Source of the DNA: Heterocephalus glaber
Lineage: Eukaryota; Chordata; Mammalia; Rodentia; Bathyergidae
Direction of reading: 5' to 3'
Assembly (NCBI RefSeq): GCF_000247695.1
Contig: NW_004624854.1
Coordinates: 2,998,641-3,062,640 of the forward strand
DNA length: 64,000 nt
The notes under the pieces were generated by a model. That model had not been told where the DNA came from. It saw only the letters and a list, made by a program, of their open reading frames with translations, and made no database searches. Shown piece after piece: positions 58,581-64,000 of the stretch (the first letter of the stretch is position 1; every line of letters begins with the position of its first letter). A program made the translations under genes and the position numbers.

Positions 58581-61009
58581 TAAAGATCCAGAGGTTTACC
58601 CTATTTTCCTGCTCTGCTTTCAGCCTTTATAGGTCTTACACACCTGTGCTCTGAAAGAGCTTCACTTTGTTTTTATGAATGTCCTAATCAGCTGTCCTGT
58701 CCCACATTTAGACTTCAGCAGAATTCCTAAACTTGAGCCTCAAGCACAGCAGAGGTTTCTTTCCTCACTCTATCCATGATCCCTGCCAAAGGCAAACTGC
58801 TTCATGCTCATTGTAAGGCTGTATATTTCTAGACACACCCTCATCTCCTTGGTAAAGTGGTTATTGCTTCAAACCCCAGCAGGTTTATCTTGCTAACATC
58901 ACCACAGTCTTTGGATGTCAGGCAGCGAGGTTGGTTATTTTTCCCATCCTTCTCTGGCAATGACATGATGCTGTCTCACATCAGAATGTTCTTGGCTGCC
59001 CAAAGAGGTACTTTCACTTTTCCCATACTGATCAGCGAGCTTTAAGGAAACCTTGTGGAAAGACCTTGTGGATTAGTTCTGACTTTCTTTCTTTATAGGC
59101 TCCCAGTTAATTTAAACCATTAAGCCAACTCATACTTGGCCTTGGAATATTTGGAAGTGTTCTAACATCTTATCTCCATCTGTAGCAGCTACTTTGCCAG
59201 GGACAGAAACAGCCAAAACCATAGGGTGTTTTTTCCCCATGAGGGCCCCATCCCTTGGGAATGTGCTGCTTTCTGGTAGGAATAAAAGTGTAATATTTGT
59301 AGGTAATATGACTTTTCTCATTCTTAAATCAGAACAAAATTACTTGTGTTTTCTAAAGAGGAAACAGTTGACATCCTAGTTTATGACTGGAAGTACACAC
59401 TGACAAACTGATTTCACTACCAAGTTTTTTCTCATGATTTCCATTTCCTTATCTTATTATTTTAATACTCAAGTAAGAGGAACTAGCAGCTTAAATTGGT
59501 GTATGACAGACTAGAGATGAAATAATATGAAGCATAAAGAAAAATTGTGACAGGTTATAGCAATCATTTGTATCATTTCCAAACTAGAGCAGTTACACTA
59601 GAACAGTCATATACTTTGCCTGCTGCAGCGTTTTGATATCTAGCTCAGATTAAACACAGTGAATTTAACTAGTGCAGGAATCAATCTCTTCTCAATTAGT
59701 TTTCTGGATCATATTTCCAGCCATTGTGTTCGAAGGCATGGATACTTAAGTCTTCCTTGCATCAGACCATAAACCCAGCCAGGTTAATGCCTCCAGATAA
59801 TGAAAATTTTGTCTTTTATCAAAAAATTTCTGAGCATTTCAATATTCTGAATGAAACATTTCAAAATACCCTTTGAATACATTGAATTTTTTCTTCTCAA
59901 ATGCATAGGAAGGACTGATATTCAATGTTGGGGAAAATATAGTGGCTGGCAAGCACGTGCAAATTTTAAACTGTACTGGAGCACTGAAACTTGACCAATT
60001 TATGTAAATGCTTAATATATATAGGCCATTTACTTTTTTATTTGTGAATATGATCCCAATAATATCAGACCTACTTTATTTAAAACATATTTAGCTTTTG
60101 TATTCGAGTTTACTTCAGATCTCATTTATTAAACCTTTAAAGTACTTTCAGATTCTCTCACAAAAAGTGTTTAACTATGGCTATAACAAGGAGGGCAGGA
60201 AGTATCACCACAATTCCATGTTACCACAGAAATGCTGTCAGCTTTCAAATCTGAGTGACACTAAATATTAGCCTTTTGTTACATTAACCTTTTGTTACAA
60301 AAGAGCTATGCACACATGACTACAACCAACAGGAGCACAGTTTTAGGCAGAAGCATCTAGACATACAGAGAATATTTTCTACATTATACTTAGCTAACAT
60401 GACTGCTTAATTTAATTGACATGAATTTATATATCAGACAAAAACATTAAACTTTTGTTTGGTAAAAAGCATATGAATTTTATTTTAGGAAAAATATTTT
60501 AAAAGTATATATAGAACATATTTATCACAGAAACACTAATCTTTGGGGAAAATAATCCAAATTTTGATTTAAAGATAGCATTGACTTTAATCAATTCTTT
60601 CAATGGAAACTGCATTTTTAACATTATCATAAATTCATATATTTTTGCTACATTGGGGATTGCAGAGCAAATGAGTCCCAGACCTAACAATAAATCCTTC
60701 AAGTACATCACTTATAAAACCAGCCATGGCATAGCACTGTTGCTTCACCTGAGACCCTGGCCATCCCATCTCTGAAATATATTTAACTTATTTCTCCTTG
60801 CTTTAAGATTGTCCTTTGCTTTCCCATATGAACAAAATTAAACATGATGCTACTTATAATGCCACTATATTAATTCCTGTTACAACTAGTATTACAATTA
60901 TTCATAGTACTATTTCTCATTGTAGAATCACATGTATTTAGAATAATTTTTTCAAATACTAGAAGGGTAAGGATATTAACTCTATATAACTAGGTATTCC
61001 ACGGACATA
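58581..61009. other. Unassigned DNA
   Basis: Normal complexity until about 59330, then AT-rich. No gene or confident repeat. Frames on both strands at 59130-59379 overlap each other and have no recognisable domain. Confidence 0.4.
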
Positions 61010-61300
61010 AAACAACTTTACAAATGAAACTTCAAAACATTATACTAAGTGAAATGACCTAAGAAAAATGCTTTAACATTTGACTTATTTGAGGTATGCA
61101 AAAAAAAAAAAAAGTCAAAGTCATAGAAGCAAAAAAATAGAATGGAGGCTTTTAGAGGCTGAGGGTAGGGGAAATATGAACTTGTTATTTAATAGGTATA
61201 AAATCATAGTTATGCAGGTTGAAAAAATTTGAGAGATATATTGCACAATCAAGTACTAATAGATAACAAGATGGTGCAGTACACTCAAAATTTTATTTAG
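61010..61300 (+). mobile_element. Old L1 (L1ME/L1MC-like) 3' UTR, plus strand
   Basis: AAAAAGTCAAAGTCATAGAA (about 61110), AGAATGGAGGCTTTTAGAGG with CTGAGGGTAGGGG, and AGTTATGCAGGTTGAA follow the order of an old L1 3' UTR. It has the same general type as the antisense piece at 44126-44310. Confidence 0.6.
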
Positions 61301-62262
61301 ATGATTTATCTCACAATAACTTTTCATACCACCCAAAACTCCAAGCTATAACAACCTCAAAGAGTCACATATGCAAGGAAAATTTTACAGGTAATCAAAT
61401 TTTACCATGGTGAAAATATTATTAATACATTAGTACCAAGTCTCAGGTACTACACCAATAGAATAAAATAAAATGTGTATGAATGTTTTACATTGATTTA
61501 AAATACATAACTTGATAAATTTTCATGACTTTAAAGTAAATTATGTGATGATATAGATAAAAGTTGATATCTTTGTAATTTTTCTTTAATAATAACAATT
61601 TTGGAAATGTTAAGTTCAATTAAATTATTATTCATTTTATTAAGGTTTAGGATAAACAGATTTATTTAATATTTTCCTAGTATAAATCTTAAATATAAAT
61701 AACATTACCCTACCAAATATCTCCAAAGAATGAATGATTAATGTAAAACAATATAATTCTATTTATTTTCAGAGAATAAGCCTTCAACACATGAATGTCA
61801 ATGTAGTACTGCCTATGAATTATGAGTATAAACTCAGAGATGGTGTAGAATTTCGACTTCTTGGAAAGATTTACAGAAACTACTAAAAAGAACATCCAAT
61901 GTTCTTAATACAATACTTACATAAAGTGTTCTAAATAAGTGACAAACACTTTAATATTATCAATGATAATAATAAACTTTAAAACTCAGTCTCTGTAGGT
62001 TTCAGTAAATTGCCAACATAATATCACTCTAAATTACTGAAATGAATTCAGATCTCAGAATCAAAATTACTCTAACTCTCTAGAGTTCAAGAAACTGAAA
62101 AAAAGTATGAGCCAACAAAATTATTTGTTAATAACACTATTATATAATAAAAACTTAGTTAAACTAAGTAAAGATTAATAATTTTAAAAATAATTATAAA
62201 GACTCTCCATATAAATTTGACTCCAGCTTAACCTTTGTCCCCAATGATAGGTAGAAAGTACT
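61301..62262. other. AT-rich DNA, nothing recognised
   Basis: About 960 bp of very AT-rich sequence with short frames only. Confidence 0.45.
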
Positions 62263-62358
62263 GTTTTTGGTTTTCTTTTTACCCTCAGTACTGGGGATCA
62301 AACACAAAACCTTGGTCTTGTGAGGTAAGTTTGGTGCCACTCAGCTAAACCTGATCTA
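62263..62358 (-). mobile_element. ID-like SINE abutting an L1 5' end
   Basis: On the minus strand it reads GGTTTAGCTGAGTGGCACCA, then GTTTGATCCCCAGTACTGAG, then an A-rich tail (TTTTGGTTTTCTTTTT on plus). It lies directly next to the start of L1 5' UTR sequence. No flanking duplication was found. The left boundary of the L1 could be slightly different. Confidence 0.8.
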
Positions 62359-62964
62359 GGTCAGCTTGGCCAAGCAGGGCCGAGAGGTTGCAGGCTGACT
62401 GGGACCTGCTTCCTCCGGCTTGCTCCACCAGCTTGTGACCAAGACAGGGTGAGAAGGACCCCCCTGGGGCAAGCACACCAGCAAGTCCTGCTCCCACCCC
62501 ACTTCTCAGCTGCCCCCCCCACCTCTGGCCTTTTGGTTGTACAGCTACTTGGTTCCACATTATAGAGGCACAGGGGGACATAAAAGCCATTGTCCTGAGC
62601 AGCAGAAGTGAACAAAAGAGAGAGGGCCTCTCTCAGGCTCTCTGATGAAAACTGAAGCCCACTGGAAAAGTGAAGAGAATCTCTTCAATAAAGGCACACC
62701 AGATCACCGTGCTTGGTAAGTTGGAGGGATCACCACCTCCCATGGGAACCTGGACTATCTTCAGGGGAAGAGCAGCTGAAAGGTGCAATAGAACCTTGCA
62801 GAGTGCAACCCTGCATGAGGACAGGGAGCTCAACTTGGGACTTGCAGCTGGAAATCTGCCTGAATCTCATAGGTCTGGGACTAACTTACTGAGACTCATT
62901 GACTTATAACTGCACACTGGTGCCCACATTGTTTATTGTGACAGCAGAGACATACACTGAAGGA

Positions 62965-63315
62965 GGCCCTTTATTTTTATCTTTTATTTGTTATTTTCAA
63001 AATTACCACATTTTTTGCTCTTATTTTTAATATTCCTCTTTTTGTCTGTACTCTTTTAAAATTTTTATTTTTCTCTTTTTTCTTTCTCTTCTATTTTCTT
63101 TCTCTCTCTCTCTGCCTTACTCCCTTGCATTCCCACAGAGTTCTTCATCTCCCCTTTGTGCTCCTTTTCTGGCCCTAATTTGTATTTCTTCTGTATTTGT
63201 CTTTTCTTGTCTTTCTGTCTCTTGCCTGTGCTCTCTGGCCTCACTGCTAACCTTCCCCTATCCTTCTACTTACCTATTCCCCCCCCCAACTCCTTCTAAC
63301 TCCCCATCCTGAAGG
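62965..63315. repeat. Pyrimidine-rich tract within L1 5' UTR
   Basis: About 350 bp strongly biased to C and T on the plus strand. It includes a (TC)n run near 63101-63112 and a run of nine C at 63279-63287. Confidence 0.8.
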
Positions 63316-63698
63316 GTAAAGTTCCTATATTGAAGAGTTTATCCACTATAAGCATATGTTGGGTTCGTCCTTGATTTTGATTTAATTCACACAGTTAAAG
63401 GTGATAGATTAGTAACTATCACAAATTATCATTTTCTAAGATGTACTTGATGCTACGGTGTCACTGATTGTATCACTTGGGCTACAGTATTGTGATTGAT
63501 CTAATCAGTTGTCCTTCCTGGTATAATGAAAATGAGATAGCCTTAGAGACTCAAAAGCTAAAGACCAGCTATATCTGGAAGACACCTCTGAGGAGCAATC
63601 ATTCCATAAAGGTTATAAATACATAAACAAAGATATTTAAATAAGCAACTTTAAAATATCAACCAGGAACTAAACCAAGGACAGTACCAAAAACAAAA

Positions 63699-64000
63699 AT
63701 GAGAAGACATTTAAGCAAGGCACAAACTCAGACTTCTACCCCACAAAAGGCAAATTCTGGGGGAAATGAGGTGGAAAAGTCTGATAATCAAACACCTAGA
63801 CACCCTGAACTGATAGCACAAGAAGTAACAAAACAGATGAATGAGGCTTTAGCAAAATTCAAAGCAGAAATAATCTCCCAGATAACTACAGAGATGGTGA
63901 GCAGAGTGAAAGACATGATTAGAGGCTCTAGAACAGAAACAGATAAAAAAATAGATGAGCTCAGAAACATACTGGAAGCCATGAATGCCCAGCATAAGAA
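63699..64000 (+). CDS. L1 ORF1 protein, N-terminal part (runs off the window)
   Basis: Open from ATG 63699 to the last base, 100 codons plus two bases, without a stop. The first in-frame stop upstream is TAA at 63642-63644, and no ATG lies between, so 63699 is the natural start. It has A at -3. Residues 1-36 are polar and rich in Ser, Thr, Gln and Lys. From about residue 37 there is a helical, heptad-like stretch (ELIAQEVTKQMNEALAKF, then KIDELRNILEAMNAQ) that fits the beginning of the ORF1p trimeric coiled coil. In L1, ORF1p is an RNA-binding chaperone that coats L1 RNA in cytoplasmic particles. The RRM and C-terminal domains would lie beyond the edge. A minus-strand frame at 63788-63982 is only its complement. 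Confidence 0.85.
   Translation, partial: MRRHLSKAQTQTSTPQKANSGGNEVEKSDNQTPRHPELIAQEVTKQMNEALAKFKAEIISQITTEMVSRVKDMIRGSRTETDKKIDELRNILEAMNAQHK

Larger units (their letters stand above)
62359..64000 (+). mobile_element. L1 5' UTR and start of ORF1, continues past the window
   Basis: This is an L1 in plus orientation. The first 600 bp or so are GC-rich and unlike anything nearby, as expected for an L1 5' UTR carrying the internal promoter. A long pyrimidine-rich section follows (about 62965-63315). A less biased section leads to an ATG at 63699 that opens an ORF1 reading to the window end. Because the 5' UTR is kept, this copy was not 5'-truncated in the usual way. Whether it is complete and intact cannot be seen, since ORF2 and the 3' end lie outside. 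Confidence 0.75.

Noticed and set aside
63788..63982. 64-codon minus-strand frame at the right edge
   Set aside because: It is the complement of the open L1 ORF1 at 63699-64000.
1..64000. CRISPR arrays, operons, prophage or bacterial insertion sequences
   Set aside because: No regularly spaced direct repeats with unique spacers and no dense coding. All mobile elements found are mammalian retroelements.

Overview
The window looks like intergenic or deep-intronic DNA from a rodent that is probably not a mouse or rat. It is AT-rich (judged by eye), has no convincing host protein-coding exon, no rRNA or functional tRNA gene and no CpG island, and is dense in interspersed repeats. The rodent call rests on four things: short tRNA-derived ID-like SINEs on both strands (about 39193, 41769, 52999, 4750, 62263), a B1 monomer (about 19336), a B1+ID dimer (about 31501), and an LTR resembling the rodent ORR1/MLT1 MaLR group (about 45730). 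The species cannot be fixed from what is visible. Squirrel-related, beaver/kangaroo-rat-related and hystricomorph rodents all carry elements of this kind.

Layout. 1-4.2 kb is unassigned AT-rich DNA. 4.2-5.9 kb is a nest of old antisense L1, an MLT1-type LTR and two SINEs. 7.9-8.3 kb is an antisense MLT1-type LTR that makes a local GC-rich patch. 10.8-11.4 kb is an L1 with its 5' part inverted. 12.0-12.5 kb is another antisense MLT1-type LTR. 13.2-14.1 kb holds dinucleotide repeats. 14.1-19.3 kb is almost free of recognisable repeats and holds the best candidates for conserved regulatory DNA (about 16.7-17.0 and 17.6-18.1 kb). 20.8-21.25 kb is an L2 3' end with an exact 44-bp tandem duplication in its tail. 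21.25-28.2 kb is largely unassigned. 28.2-28.8 kb is an old L1. 30.1-31.1 kb is a 5'-truncated L1 with a 13-bp target-site duplication. 31.5-31.7 kb is the B1+ID dimer. 32.5-32.8 kb is an LTR. 36.2-38.7 kb is an old L1 followed by a composite younger L1 insertion with a perfect 17-bp duplication. 39-44 kb holds SINEs and an old L1 ORF2 broken by a SINE and an LTR. 45.7-47.7 kb holds two MaLR LTRs and a MIR. 50.2-50.7 kb is an L1 3' end. 53.0 kb is a young SINE. 54.8-55.4 kb is an unexplained GC-rich block. 55.5-61.3 kb holds old L1 pieces.

From about 62.36 kb to the right edge is the 5' UTR of an L1 in plus orientation, followed by the start of its ORF1, which stays open for 100 codons to the last base. 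This is the only reading frame I regard as real coding sequence, and it belongs to the retrotransposon.

No host gene pathway or operon-like organisation is present. The parts that interact are the transposons: L1 supplies the reverse transcriptase that inserts L1 and the ID/B1 SINEs, and several insertions still show target-site duplications and A-rich tails. I found no convincing novel system. The strongest unusual structures are the composite L1 at 37.87-38.73 kb, the possibly near-full-length L1 at the right edge, and the exact 44-bp duplication at 21.16-21.25 kb. Family names come from memory of consensus sequences, without a database search, so subfamily assignments are approximate.
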